The notes: a model not told the origin generated them from the letters alone. A stretch of DNA of 64,000 bases from Natrialbaceae archaeon AArc-T1-2 (GCF_030273315.1 NZ_CP127174.1:2418001-2482000); one strand, 5' to 3'. Counted from the stretch's first letter, positions 25,901-34,052 are shown. Program-made: numbers and translations.

Positions 25901-26298
25901 ATGTGCTCGTCGACGAGGCGGCGTTTGTCCCTGCCGAGGACCTGTTCGCGGTCGAGTCCGAAGTACCGTTCCGTCGCAGCGTTGGTCCAGGCGACGTCGA
26001 GCTGTTCGTCGAGGACGAAGATACCGACGTCGACGTCGTCGAGAACGTCGTCGACGAGCGACGCCGCGTCCGTCGAGCGGCCCGCAGACTCGGACGGTCG
26101 CCACCAGATGCGGGCGTTTGCGCCGACTTTCTTGGTTTCGAGTCGGTTCCGCTCGGCGAGTCGCTCCAGCCGATCGTACGTACTCCGTCGGCCGAGCTCG
26201 AGTCGGTCGGCCACCTCGGGAGTCGTCCGTGGCTCTCCGGAACCGTCGAAGACGGCGAGGGTTTCCTCGAGCGCGGCGGTCAACGATCCCGATTCCAT
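22942..26298 (-). CDS. Multi-PAS/GAF Bat-type transcription regulator (HTH_10)
   Basis: The protein of about 1,118 residues is a one-component sensor-regulator. It has an N-terminal winged-helix region (TPEVADRLELGRRSTYDRLE, about 20-60), then five PAS domains at about 80-200, 210-325, 330-455, 470-580 and 585-710. The second has WSPGAERINGY and the fifth FVSDACNELTGYDPETLERG. A GAF domain lies at about 725-890 and the Bat-associated region follows. The C-terminus is an HTH_10 domain, LTDRQRTTLDVAYHAGFFEW and VAESLGVAPSTFHQHLRKAE. Bat proteins control genes such as those for bacteriorhodopsin. Starts at 26325 or further upstream are possible; 26298 fits the winged-helix start best. Ligand and target are unknown. 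Confidence 0.88.
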   Translation of the reverse strand: MESGSLTAALEETLAVFDGSGEPRTTPEVADRLELGRRSTYDRLERLAERNRLETKKVGANARIWWRPSESAGRSTDAASLVDDVLDDVDVGIFVLDEQLDVAWTNAATERYFGLDREQVLGRDKRRLVDEHIATVFESPTAFTETVLATYDDNTYTERFECHVTAGDEREERWLEYRSKPIDSGEYAGGRIELYYDVTDRKRSDRTREKHRETFTSLVGTLEEYAIFTLDSEGHVQTWSPGAERINGYESDDVCGEHVSTFYTDDDREAGVPERNLDAAAEHGSIQEEGWRVREDGSRFWADVTITAIHDEAGNLRGYATITRDTTERQQRERQLRRERDLTERLLETVPARLAVFRPDGSVERISSRTRQQLGIDESAVSEFGVEDFDIYDPDGTPIPVSEHPVPHVIETGETVSDWLVQHDGPDGDRRWVSLTVAPLFDDDGDVERVVVAGKDVTALTRTQRRLERQRDELRAELEEVFDRIDDAVYGLDEDWQFTYLNDRAVAILGETRAELLGTAVWEVFDRSFEDHYERAMRTQESVVFEAYSDAAGAWLEVTAYPSESGLSVYFRDVSDRKERERRLSSLIDNVPGMVYRCRNERGWPMEFVSDACNELTGYDPETLERGDVEWGEDVMLQRDRETLWKAVQQRGDCGSTFSETYRIETADGERRWVRDYGRGVFEAGELVSVEGVIEDVTDRIERERKLEHQREQLAALDSLNQVVSEITDAVIGQSTREEIEETVCTHLAESDSYLFAWIGDVDAATQTVNLRTEAGVEGYLDGITISVDPDDERSKGPTGRAFRTGEMQTTHDVDAESRHDPWRDHIEPYGFRSSAAIPISHDGALYGTLNVYAERLRAFEGREGELIGQLGQVVGHAIAAAERKRALMSDELVELKFRIQDIFEAFGVPGETDGRITIEHAVPVGDDEFLVYGTATPDAVDTLDGLVETRSHWESVTVTVRSEGDPASFELRLTDPPVLSLVASLGGYIERAVFEDGDYQMTIHLAPSADVRRIIDAVETTYPQAEMLRRQQISRPRDASQHATRRLASGLTDRQRTTLDVAYHAGFFEWPRETSGEEVAESLGVAPSTFHQHLRKAEQKVFDSLFSTATLEEPRTT

Positions 26299-26534
26299 TA
26301 TCACGTGTATCGGATCCCGCGTCATCAACCTTCCGTCGACGGAGCCTTCGAGACGACCCGGGTACCGGTGTGACCGAGCGGCCGATTCACGACCGCCGGC
26401 ATGACGTCTCATCGAACGGCATGGTCTCGACCGTTCCGCCGGGGCGAACCTAAACACTTCTAGTGAACCCTTAGTCGTGACGGGGTCCTGCTAGTTCGTA
26501 CGCACCGGCCGCTCTTGGCCTGGATCGAAAATCT

Positions 26535-26888
26535 ATGCTCCATCGATCGAACAATGGATCGGACGAACGCGCCGATGCGGTCGAACTGACGACGGACGAG
26601 TATCACGAACTGCTCGTGTCGAAACGGCGCCGACTGACGATCGACGTCCTCGGCGGAAACACCAGCTCGGTCGCTCTCGACGAGCTGGCGGCGGGGATCG
26701 TCGCACGAGAGGAGGGCATCGACGCTGCCAACGAAGACGCTGTCGAACGCGTGGCGATCGACCTCCACCACGTCCACCTTCCCAAGATGGACGAGTTGGG
26801 CCTGCTCGAGTACGACCCGGATTCGTGTCGGGTCGATCCCTCCGGCGTATCGATCGACGCCGGCTACGCGGATCGCGTCGGCCGCTAA
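26535..26888 (+). CDS. DUF7344 winged-helix protein
   Basis: The 117-residue protein has the haloarchaeal DUF7344 pattern: helix LLVSKRRRLTIDVLGG, a middle helix ELAAGIVAREEG, and the signature VERVAIDLHHVHLPKMDELGL followed by a wing strand LEYDPDSCRV. These proteins are thought to be small DNA-binding regulators. It lies between two Bat regulators on the opposite strand and is convergent with the second by 7 nt. A second member is at 32036. Confidence 0.8.
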   Translation: MLHRSNNGSDERADAVELTTDEYHELLVSKRRRLTIDVLGGNTSSVALDELAAGIVAREEGIDAANEDAVERVAIDLHHVHLPKMDELGLLEYDPDSCRVDPSGVSIDAGYADRVGR

Positions 26889-26895
26889 GGCCCGC

Positions 26896-28581
26896 TCATC
26901 GATCGAACACGGTCTCGAAGAACTGCCGTTCGGCGGCCCGGAGATGCTGGGTGAACGTCGCCGACGTGATGTCGAGTCGCTCGGCGATCTCCTCGGCAGT
27001 GCTCGCACGCGGCCAGTCGAAATAGCCCGCGTAGACGGCGACCTCGAGGGCTTCGCGCTGTTTCTCGGTGAGGTTTTCGAGGATCGCCTGGTAGTCGAGC
27101 AGGTCGTCTGCGGTTCGTGTCACCGTCCGCTGGGCGACGTGGTCGGCGGCCGGACAGTGCTCCTCGATCGCGTCGATCAGCTGGCGTGCGTCGGCCCCGT
27201 GTGGGACCGTCGCGACGAACCGGAACTCGCCGTCGTCGATCGTGGCGGAGGCCAGCCTGCCACCCTGAGCTGCGAGGGTGTCGACCAACTCGAGGCCGGC
27301 CGTCGTCTTGGCCTCGAACTCGAACTCGTCGTAGCCGCCGGTGAGCAGGCGTACGCCGTCGACGAGGCTGGTGTCGGCGGCGACCTCCTGGAACTCCTCC
27401 CGAGGGAGATCCGACGCCGTTCCGTAGGCGAAGATGGCGTTCTCGCGTCCGTGGAGCTGTTCGACCTGGACCGTTCCGTCCCCCTCGTCTGCGAGCGCGA
27501 TCAGCTCCTCGGCGACGCCCTCGAGCCGGAACTCGAGTTCGAGCGCCGAGTCGCTGACGAGCGCGTCCTTGCGTTCGATCGCGGCGATCGCGTGGCCGAT
27601 GATGTCTCCCAGCCCGGCTAAGACCTCGAGTTCCGCACCCGTGAACGCGTTCGGTCGATCGGCGTAGACGTTCAAGATACCATAGCGGAGCCCTTCGTGA
27701 GTGATGGGAATAGTCGCCGACGATCGGAACCCTCGCTCGAGCGCCCGGTCACGCCAGGGTTCGAAGTCTGGATCCGTCTCGATGTCGCTGGCGATCTGGA
27801 CCTCCCCCGTCCGTACCGCGGTTCCCGCCGGCCCGGCTCCGGTATCTCCCTCGTCCGCCGTGATAGTGACTTCCTCGAGGTAGCCCTCCGAGACGCCGGC
27901 AGACGCCGTCGGGACGATCTCCGTGCCGCCGCGTTCGAGCTGACCGATCCAGGCGAACCGATAGCGCTCGGCCTCGACGAGACGATCGCAGACGTGTTGT
28001 TCGAGCTCTGCCCGCGAGGACGTGGTGATGACGTCGTGGATGACGTCCTGGTTGATCTCGTTGAGCCGGTTGAGTGACGCGAGCTGTTGGCGTCGGCGCT
28101 CGCGGTCGCGTTTCTGCCTGTTGCGTTCGATGGCGTGTTGGATCGATCGGATCAACAGCTCGTCGGTCACCTCGTCTTTGACGAGGTAGTCCTGGGCGCC
28201 CTGTTCGATCGCCTGAAGCCCGATCTCCTGGTCGCGAACGCCGGTCAGGACGACGATCGGGGTCCACTCGACTGTCGCGAGCGTCTCACGAAGCGTCTCG
28301 AGCCCCTTGCTGTCGGGCAGGTTGAGATCGAGCAGTATCACGTCGACTGACGCCGACTCGAGGTGTTCGAGACCGTCCTCGAGTTGCGTCTCGTGGTCGA
28401 CGACCGGTTCGGTCGTGGCCGTCTCGGAACCACCGGGCGCGACGCGTTGTCCGAGTTCCTCGGCGGTGGCGAGCATCTCCCGGATCAGCCTGGCATCGCC
28501 GGGGTTGTCCTCGATGAGGAGTACGTCGAGGCTCCCGGCGCTTCCGTCGTCGGTGGCATCTGTGACGTCGGCGTCTCTCAT
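26896..28581 (-). CDS. Receiver-GAF-HTH_10 response regulator (Bat type)
   Basis: The 561-residue protein joins a phospho-receiver domain to a Bat output. The receiver (about 18-150) has DVLLIEDNPGDARLI, the phospho-acceptor Asp in VDVILLDLNLPDSKG and the Lys in QDYLVKDEV. GAF (about 170-340) and the Bat-associated region follow, and the HTH_10 domain is LTEKQREALEVAVYAGYFDW with AEEIAERLDITSATFTQHLR. It is the last gene of a kinase-receiver-regulator set and overlaps the receiver gene by 4 nt. It is therefore the likely DNA-binding output of the histidine kinase at 29032-31437. Confidence 0.9.
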   Translation of the reverse strand: MRDADVTDATDDGSAGSLDVLLIEDNPGDARLIREMLATAEELGQRVAPGGSETATTEPVVDHETQLEDGLEHLESASVDVILLDLNLPDSKGLETLRETLATVEWTPIVVLTGVRDQEIGLQAIEQGAQDYLVKDEVTDELLIRSIQHAIERNRQKRDRERRRQQLASLNRLNEINQDVIHDVITTSSRAELEQHVCDRLVEAERYRFAWIGQLERGGTEIVPTASAGVSEGYLEEVTITADEGDTGAGPAGTAVRTGEVQIASDIETDPDFEPWRDRALERGFRSSATIPITHEGLRYGILNVYADRPNAFTGAELEVLAGLGDIIGHAIAAIERKDALVSDSALELEFRLEGVAEELIALADEGDGTVQVEQLHGRENAIFAYGTASDLPREEFQEVAADTSLVDGVRLLTGGYDEFEFEAKTTAGLELVDTLAAQGGRLASATIDDGEFRFVATVPHGADARQLIDAIEEHCPAADHVAQRTVTRTADDLLDYQAILENLTEKQREALEVAVYAGYFDWPRASTAEEIAERLDITSATFTQHLRAAERQFFETVFDR

Positions 28582-29039
28582 GGTCTCTCCTCCGGCGGTA
28601 GTCGCACGATACTGAGCCAGAACTGTTCGAACGCCCTGATCGTTTCGATGAACTCGGTCGGATCGACCGGCTTCGTGAGGTAGGCGTTCGCACACAGTTC
28701 GTACGAGGAGATGACGTCCTCTTCGGCTTTCGAGCTCGTCAACACGATGACCGGAATGCGCTGGAGATCCGGATCGTCGTTCATCACCTCGAGCACCTCG
28801 TCACCGTTTTTGCGCGGGAGGTTGAGATCCAGCAAGACGAGATCGGGTCGTGGGGCATCCGCGTGCTCGCCGCGTCGCTCGAGGAACTCGAGGGCTTCGA
28901 CGCCGTCGGTGACGACGTGGAGGTCGTTCTCGATTCGTCCCTCCGCGAGCGCTTCCTCCGTGAGTCTGACGTCGCCGGGGTTGTCCTCGACGAGGAGGAT
29001 CTGTGCTGGCGTCGTTCGTCGGGTCCGGTCGTTACTCAT
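28578..29039 (-). CDS. Single-domain response regulator
   Basis: The 153-residue receiver has QILLVEDNPGDVRLTEEAL with the acidic pocket, the phospho-acceptor Asp in PDLVLLDLNLPRKNGDEVL, the switch Thr in PVIVLTSSKAEED and the Lys in NAYLTKPVDPTEF. No output domain follows, as in Rcp1/CheY-like relays. It overlaps the upstream kinase by 8 nt and the downstream receiver-Bat gene by 4 nt. It could be a phosphate shuttle or sink in that relay. Confidence 0.92.
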   Translation of the reverse strand: MSNDRTRRTTPAQILLVEDNPGDVRLTEEALAEGRIENDLHVVTDGVEALEFLERRGEHADAPRPDLVLLDLNLPRKNGDEVLEVMNDDPDLQRIPVIVLTSSKAEEDVISSYELCANAYLTKPVDPTEFIETIRAFEQFWLSIVRLPPEERP

Positions 29040-31437
29040 GGTCCGTATTTGGTGGTACTGCTGGCAGTGAAACCGTGAACGTCGACCCCTCGCCGGGTTC
29101 GGACTCGACGTCGATCTCGCCGCCGTGGCGGTCGACGATGCGCCGACAGAGCGTGAGACCGATCCCCGTTCCGGGGTGTTCGTCCTGGCTGTGGAGGCGG
29201 TTGAAGACCTCGAAGATGCGGTCCGCGTTCTCCGGTTCGATACCGATGCCGTCGTCCTCGACGGAGACGCGCCACGTCTCGCTTTCACCCTCGTCCGCCC
29301 GTTCGGCGGTGACGGCGACCCGTGGTGGTCTCTCGCCTGAGTACTCGATCGCGTTCGCGATGAGGTTTTGAAACGCCTGTCGAAGCTGGCTGCGATCGCC
29401 GTAGACGCGAGGGAGCGACTCGACCGTGACGTCGGCGTTACTCTCCTCGATCCGAACCTCGAGATCGGCGAGTACCTCCTCGAGTACCGCATCGAGTTCG
29501 ACCGGCTCGAACGGATCGCCGCGGGTGTCGATCCGCGAGTACTCGAGCAGCCCGTCGATCATCGCTTGCATCCGGTCGGCTCCGTCGACCGCGAAGCCGA
29601 TGAACTCCCGGGCGTCGTCGTCGAGTTCGTCCGTGTAGCGTCGCTCGAGTAGCGTCAGGTAGCTCGAGACCATCCGTAACGGCTCCTGGAGGTCGTGTGA
29701 GACGGCGTAGGCGAACTGCTCCAACTGTTCGTTCGAGGCCTCGAGCTCGTCGACCAACTCCTCGAGCTTGCGCCGGGCCTCCTTGCGCTCGGTGACGTCT
29801 TGTGCCATGAGCATCCCGGCGAAGATGTTGCCCGAACTGTTGCGGACGGGCAGCGTGTAGACGAGTAGGTCTCTGTCGTAGTACTCGATCTCGACGGAAT
29901 GTTCTTCGCCCGCGAGCGCGCCGCGGAACTTCGGCTCGATCCGTGAAACCAGCTCCTCGGGATACCGTTCGTCGACGGATTCGCCGATGATCTCCTCGCT
30001 TTCGATACCGAGCTCGTCGAGCAACTCGCCGCCTGCGATCGTATACTCGAGGCTCTCGTCGAACAGCGCGACCGCACCGTTCGGGAAGTGCTCGAGTAGC
30101 GTCCGATAGCGCTGTTCGCTCTCTTCGAGTGTCCGCTCGCGACGCTTGCGTTCGGTGACGTCGTTTGCGATCCCGACGATCCGATCGACCGCACCGTCCT
30201 CGTACACGGGCGTCGCACGATCCCGCACCCACCGAACCGTCCCGTCGGGACGGACGACCCGGTACTCTTCGTCGTACTCGCCCCCTTTCTGACCGTCGAG
30301 CGACGCCCGAACGCGGTCTCGATCGTCCGGATGAATCGCCTCGAGAAACGCGTCCGGATTCTCGTACAGCTGTTCCCGGCTCCGGTCCCAGACCTCCTCG
30401 TAGGCCGGGTTCACGTAGAGCATCTCGTCTTTCTCGGGCGTCGACATCCAGACGACCTGCTCGAGGTTCTCCGCGAGCTGGCGGAACTTCCGTTCGCTCT
30501 TGTGAAGCTCCCGTTCGATCTCCTTGCGCTCGGTGACGTCCTCGATCGCGAAGACGACGCCCTCTATCTCCCCGCGCTCGTCACGGAGCGGCGCTCCATT
30601 GACGGAGATCCAGACGCGTTCGCCGTCCGGGCGGAGGACGCCACTGACCTGATCGTACAACGGCTCTCCGCTCTCGATGATCCGTGGGAACGGCAGGTCC
30701 TCCCTCTCGAGTGGCTCCCCGTCGACGCCGATCTCGTCCCAGTCGGGATCGTCGAAACTGAGTTCGTTGATCCACGCTCTCTCTCGCCCGAATATCTCCT
30801 CGGCGCGGTCGTTCGCGAACTGCAGTTCGCCGTCTCTCCCGACGATCGTGATTCCGATCGGACTCGTCTCGACGATCCGTTCGTTCAGCGTCCGTTCTTC
30901 GTGGAGCCGTCGTTTCACTCGCTCGTTTTCGATCGCCGACGAGAGAACGTTGCCGACGTTTCGGACGAAGGTGACGTCGTGGTCGGCGAACGACCGTCGA
31001 TCGGTCGTGTAAATGCCGAAGACGCCCCACGGATTCTCGGTCGGACCGACGACGACGGTGATCCCGCTCGTGACGTCACGGCCGGCGAGTCGATCCGACA
31101 GAAAACGCGAGTCGGCCTCGAGATCCCCGACGACGACCGGCTCGGTGGTGAGCAGCGCGTACCCGACCTGGGAGTCCCGGTCGGCCGGCACCGTCGCGGA
31201 TCCGACGAGGTCGTCCGCCACGCCGACGCCCTCACGAAGCACCAGTTCGTCGCCGCGGGCCTCGAAAAGCGTACAGCAATCGGCCTCGAGGACATCGGTG
31301 ACGGCGCTCGCCGCTGCCTCCACGAACGCCTCGAGGTCGTCGGTTTCGAGGGCGCGTCGCCCGAGTTCGGCGACTGTTTCTTGCTGCCGAACAGGGGCCC
31401 GGAGTTCGCCACCGTCCGGGCGGTCGGTGCTCGCCAT
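29032..31437 (-). CDS. GAF-PAS-PAS-PAS histidine kinase
   Basis: The 801-residue soluble kinase has GAF (about 15-175, with EADCCTLFEA), then three PAS domains (about 185-305, 315-435 and 440-555). A HisKA domain with the phospho-acceptor His in FAYAVSHDLQEPLRMVSSYL follows, then a HATPase (about 670-795). The HATPase has N box NLIANAIEYSGE, G1 DDGIGIEPE and G2 GTGIGLTLCRR. No membrane segment is present, so the signal is cytoplasmic. A Cys pair in the GAF could bind a metal or sense redox, but this is only a guess. It is the first of three overlapping genes with two receivers. Confidence 0.92.
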   Translation of the reverse strand: MASTDRPDGGELRAPVRQQETVAELGRRALETDDLEAFVEAAASAVTDVLEADCCTLFEARGDELVLREGVGVADDLVGSATVPADRDSQVGYALLTTEPVVVGDLEADSRFLSDRLAGRDVTSGITVVVGPTENPWGVFGIYTTDRRSFADHDVTFVRNVGNVLSSAIENERVKRRLHEERTLNERIVETSPIGITIVGRDGELQFANDRAEEIFGRERAWINELSFDDPDWDEIGVDGEPLEREDLPFPRIIESGEPLYDQVSGVLRPDGERVWISVNGAPLRDERGEIEGVVFAIEDVTERKEIERELHKSERKFRQLAENLEQVVWMSTPEKDEMLYVNPAYEEVWDRSREQLYENPDAFLEAIHPDDRDRVRASLDGQKGGEYDEEYRVVRPDGTVRWVRDRATPVYEDGAVDRIVGIANDVTERKRRERTLEESEQRYRTLLEHFPNGAVALFDESLEYTIAGGELLDELGIESEEIIGESVDERYPEELVSRIEPKFRGALAGEEHSVEIEYYDRDLLVYTLPVRNSSGNIFAGMLMAQDVTERKEARRKLEELVDELEASNEQLEQFAYAVSHDLQEPLRMVSSYLTLLERRYTDELDDDAREFIGFAVDGADRMQAMIDGLLEYSRIDTRGDPFEPVELDAVLEEVLADLEVRIEESNADVTVESLPRVYGDRSQLRQAFQNLIANAIEYSGERPPRVAVTAERADEGESETWRVSVEDDGIGIEPENADRIFEVFNRLHSQDEHPGTGIGLTLCRRIVDRHGGEIDVESEPGEGSTFTVSLPAVPPNTDHE

Positions 31438-31510
31438 GATTGTCGAGTGGACGGGAGCCGTGCGGGTAAATGTAGTGCTCGGTAGCGCAGGTCGCCGTGC
31501 GATTGGATTT

Positions 31511-31524
31511 CATATCGCGATATG
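31511..31524. promoter_or_regulatory. Perfect palindrome CATATCGCGATATG
   Basis: A 14-bp perfect palindrome lies 74-87 nt upstream of the histidine kinase start, next to the AT-rich ATTTATTAATATTTATT. Its symmetry and place suggest an operator for a dimeric regulator. A related imperfect copy is at 31889-31904. Confidence 0.45.
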
Positions 31525-31888
31525 TGATTTATTAATATTTATTCCGAACGTGATCGTCGTGCATCGGTGGTCTCTCGGACAAAACCGTACGCGTCGGAGA
31601 AGACGCGACTTCGCCTACGGACCGACGCGGTGTCGATCGTCCGTCTCGAGTCCGGTGCGCTTCGACGATGGGGTCAAACCTCGAGGCACTCGTCTTGAAC
31701 CACGTCGCACGCTCCGATCCCGCGAACGCCGAAACTCGAAGACCACCTCGACCTCGCTTCCAGAGAGCGCCGGCGAGTGACGCCGGTGCCGTCCGGTCTG
31801 AGTGCATGGTCGCCGTCACACCGGACTTCAGACTCGCGGCGCACTCGAGCGAGAAGCGATCGGAGTAGAGGATACGTCCACCATAAAC

Positions 31889-31904
31889 CATATATCGAGA
31901 TATG
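31889..31904. promoter_or_regulatory. Imperfect palindrome CATATATCGAGATATG
   Basis: The outer half sites CATAT and ATATG match those of the palindrome at 31511-31524, with 2 nt more between them. It lies about 75 nt upstream of the TATA box (31979-31987) of the DUF7344 gene at 32036. Both genes could be bound by one regulator. Confidence 0.4.
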
Positions 31905-31978
31905 AATCGTGGCTGCGCGAAAACGAGAACTGGCGAAACCCGCAGTTCTCGGCAGGTCGGCTGTGCCAGCGCACACCA

Positions 31979-31987
31979 ATATACTTA
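31979..31987 (+). promoter_or_regulatory. TATA box for the DUF7344 gene at 32036
   Basis: The sequence ATATACTTA ends 48 nt before the ATG. Transcription would begin about 25 nt downstream, giving a short leader of roughly 25 nt. Confidence 0.5.
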
Positions 31988-32035
31988 GACGGAGCAGCTT
32001 TCAGGGTAGGGGCCTTGCTCCAGATAGAACCTAGA

Positions 32036-32398
32036 ATGAAGAAGACGGAGGCGTTCCGCGTCCTCGCTAGCGCTGACCGCCAGCTCGTACTCCACGAACT
32101 GGTCGAGCGAGACGACGGCGTCTCCGTAGACGAACTATCACGGCACGTCGCTGCCCGAAGACACAAGATCACTCCCGAAACGGTCAGCAGTTCCGCAGTC
32201 GAGCGAGCTCGAGTACGGTTGGTTCACACTCACCTCCCACAGCTGGTAGCGACGGACACCGTCGACGTCGACTGGGACGAACGTAGGGTATCGCTTACCG
32301 ACGACGAGGCGACGGCCGAGCTGTTCGAGGCCGCCACGGAGCTGGACAGTTGGCCGCCGGACGACTTGCTGGCACCGCCGTCTCGTAGCCGTGGCTAG
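32036..32398 (+). CDS. DUF7344 winged-helix protein
   Basis: The 120-residue protein starts MKKTEAFRVLASADRQLVLH, which is the first DUF7344 helix. A second helix, VDELSRHVAARRH, follows, then VERARVRLVHTHLPQLVATD and a wing, VDVDWDERRVSLTDDE. It is probably a DNA-binding regulator. The longer frame from 31802 would begin before the promoter and is rejected. It is divergent from the kinase cluster, and the related gene at 26535 lies at the other end of that cluster. Confidence 0.78.
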   Translation: MKKTEAFRVLASADRQLVLHELVERDDGVSVDELSRHVAARRHKITPETVSSSAVERARVRLVHTHLPQLVATDTVDVDWDERRVSLTDDEATAELFEAATELDSWPPDDLLAPPSRSRG

Positions 32399-32527
32399 CT
32401 AACCCAACTGACACCGACGCTGGAGGACGGGTACCGACCGCGAGAGCGGATGCGAAATCCGCCAGCGCGATACGTCTCCGGGGGTCCGGTACGGGGTTTC
32501 TTATCGATCGGTGACGTCTACCGGAGC

Positions 32528-32914
32528 ATGGACGAGGTATCACTCGGCGTTCCGAAACCGCTGCTCGAGCGACTGCCCGACGGCGACGACGACGCTGCAG
32601 CCGACATGCAACAGGCGGTCGCAGGCTGGGAGCGACGGATCAACCGTGCGATTGCAGAGGCCGACGACGACCGCGAGGCGGCCGGCCACGTCCTCGATGC
32701 GATCGATCGATTCGAACGGCGCTTCGAGACCTACGACGAGTTCGTCCCCGAACTGCGAGCGTGGGGACAGTCACCGATCTACGCAATCGCCTGGCGCAAC
32801 CTCTATGCTGATCTGATCGGTCAGCTCTACGAACACGAGGACCTCGCCGATCGTCTCGATCGTGAACGAAACGCCAGGCTGGTCGAGGACGGCATTCGCC
32901 TTCAGGATCTCTAG
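32528..32914 (+). CDS. Helical protein of unknown function, 128 residues
   Basis: The acidic, mostly alpha-helical protein begins MDEVSLGVPKPLLERLPDGD. It continues with long charged helices (NRAIAEADDDREAAGHVLDA, then IDRFERRFETYDEF) and a Trp-rich middle (LRAWGQSPIYAIAWRNLYAD). It has no Cys motifs or membrane segment. The ATG at 32528 follows an AT-poor gap of 129 nt. No family recognised. Confidence 0.55.
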   Translation: MDEVSLGVPKPLLERLPDGDDDAAADMQQAVAGWERRINRAIAEADDDREAAGHVLDAIDRFERRFETYDEFVPELRAWGQSPIYAIAWRNLYADLIGQLYEHEDLADRLDRERNARLVEDGIRLQDL

Positions 32915-32974
32915 TTGTCGACCCTCCACGACGATCATCCGAGGGTTCAAATCTTAGCACTCGATATCGCTTCC

Positions 32975-33328
32975 ATGGAGTACGCCGTCTCTCGTGACGG
33001 AACGACGCTCGTGACGCTGCACGGAGGCAGCGAGACGACTGCCAGAGACGAGGCGATAGACCAGCTCGCGGCGACGTTTGTCGACCTCGAGGACGAAGGT
33101 GAGATCACAGACTGGGTGATCACCGACGCCGACGTCGCCGAGCAGCCGACGGCGCCGTTCGAGCCGTACACGATCGGAGTCGCATTCGCCGTGACCGTCG
33201 TCGTCGAGGCCGACGACCGAGCCGAAGCGATGGACCGTGGCGCGGCGGCGATCGAGGAGGCGCTCGAGTCGGCTGCGCTCGACGGCGTCACCTACGCGGC
33301 CGGACCCGACGTCGCCGAGCTGGAATAG
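32975..33328 (+). CDS. Conserved-type hypothetical protein, 117 residues
   Basis: The protein starts MEYAVSRDGTTLVTLHGG and has a beta-alpha-beta look with a second strand pair, TIGVAFAVTVVVEADDRAEA, and a helix DRGAAAIEEALESAAL. No catalytic motif is visible. I chose the ATG at 32975; an upstream TTG in the same frame is less likely. The preceding gene ends 60 nt upstream. Function unknown. Confidence 0.5.
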   Translation: MEYAVSRDGTTLVTLHGGSETTARDEAIDQLAATFVDLEDEGEITDWVITDADVAEQPTAPFEPYTIGVAFAVTVVVEADDRAEAMDRGAAAIEEALESAALDGVTYAAGPDVAELE

Positions 33329-33439
33329 CAGGTGAGAGCGTCGGGCCAACGACGAACCGTCCTGCAGTTGCCTCGAACGCAACTCACAACCGATCGTCCG
33401 ACGCCCGAACTTATGTCAGTTCGCATCGACCGTACGGAC

Positions 33440-33733
33440 ATGGAACTCGAGTTGCGATTTTTCGCGACCTTTCGGGAGGCCGTCGGACGGAAAGAACTCG
33501 AGCGCGAGTTCGACGACGACGCCACCGTCGGCGACGTTCTCGAGACGTTAGAAGGCGAGTACGACGGTCTCGAGGGACAGTTGATCGAAGACGGTGAGAT
33601 CCGTCCACAGCTAAGCGTGTTGAAAAACGGCCGCGACGTCGCCCACATGGAGGGAGTGGCGACCGACCTGGAGGACGGTGACCTGCTCTCGGTGTTTCCG
33701 CCGATTGCGGGCGGTGCCAGCGGGTCGACGTGA
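33440..33733 (+). CDS. MoaD/SAMP ubiquitin-like protein with extra tail
   Basis: The 97-residue beta-grasp protein has MELELRFFATFREAVGRKEL at the start, IRPQLSVLKNGRDVAHM in the middle and ends SVFPPIAGGASGST. MoaD and the haloarchaeal SAMP proteins end in Gly-Gly, whose carboxylate is activated by an E1 enzyme for sulfur transfer or protein tagging. Here the GG at 91-92 is followed by five more residues (ASGST), so it would need trimming before activation or may not be used this way. The ATG at 33440 is the family start. Confidence 0.8.
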   Translation: MELELRFFATFREAVGRKELEREFDDDATVGDVLETLEGEYDGLEGQLIEDGEIRPQLSVLKNGRDVAHMEGVATDLEDGDLLSVFPPIAGGASGST

Positions 33734-33788
33734 CGGCGCTGTTCGTCGCTGGCCGCGAGTTTATCTCACTGCCGCCCGAATTTCGAGT

Positions 33789-34052
33789 GTGACTGCACGC
33801 GTCGAACGCTCGTTCCGTGGCATCTCGGAGCGACTCGCGATCCGGTACCTGTGCAACCTCGGGGGCGAACAGGTCGACGACGGCGTCGTCGAGGGCGACG
33901 GCTGGCGAGCTCACCTCTCGAGTGACACCGTCGCGGTCGGTCCGTCACTTACTCTCACCGAGGTGACGGTCGTCTTCGAGAGCGAGGACGAAAACGGCCT
34001 CGAAGACCTCGTCGAGACGTTCGCCCGCAAGGCGATGCGGGCAGGTGGCTGA
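33789..34052 (+). CDS. 87-residue conserved haloarchaeal-type protein
   Basis: The frame starts with GTG and encodes VTARVERSFRGISERLAIRY, then LGGEQVDDGVVEGDGWRAHL, LTLTEVTVVFESEDENGL and a C-terminal helix. It overlaps the next gene by one base (TGATG) and follows the MoaD-like gene by 55 nt, so these may be co-transcribed. I recognise the pattern as common in haloarchaea but know no function. Confidence 0.6.
   Translation: MTARVERSFRGISERLAIRYLCNLGGEQVDDGVVEGDGWRAHLSSDTVAVGPSLTLTEVTVVFESEDENGLEDLVETFARKAMRAGG

Larger units (their letters stand above)
31438..32035. other. 598-nt gap without a supported gene
   Basis: The divergent interval between the histidine kinase and the DUF7344 gene has AT-rich ends (GATTTATTAATATTTATTCC around 31526-31545 and the promoter near 31979) and two related CATAT/ATATG palindromes. 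Frames in the middle, such as one on the minus strand at 31532-31891, have Arg/Ser-rich composition with no domain, and I do not accept them. A decayed gene is possible. Confidence 0.5.

Noticed and set aside
31532-31891. 119-codon minus frame in the kinase/DUF7344 gap
   Set aside because: No domain, no convincing start context, and composition intermediate; treated as non-coding, though a decayed gene cannot be excluded.
33440-33733. Classic SAMP with C-terminal GG
   Set aside because: The frame clearly reads five codons past the GG before the stop, so it is recorded as an extended form.
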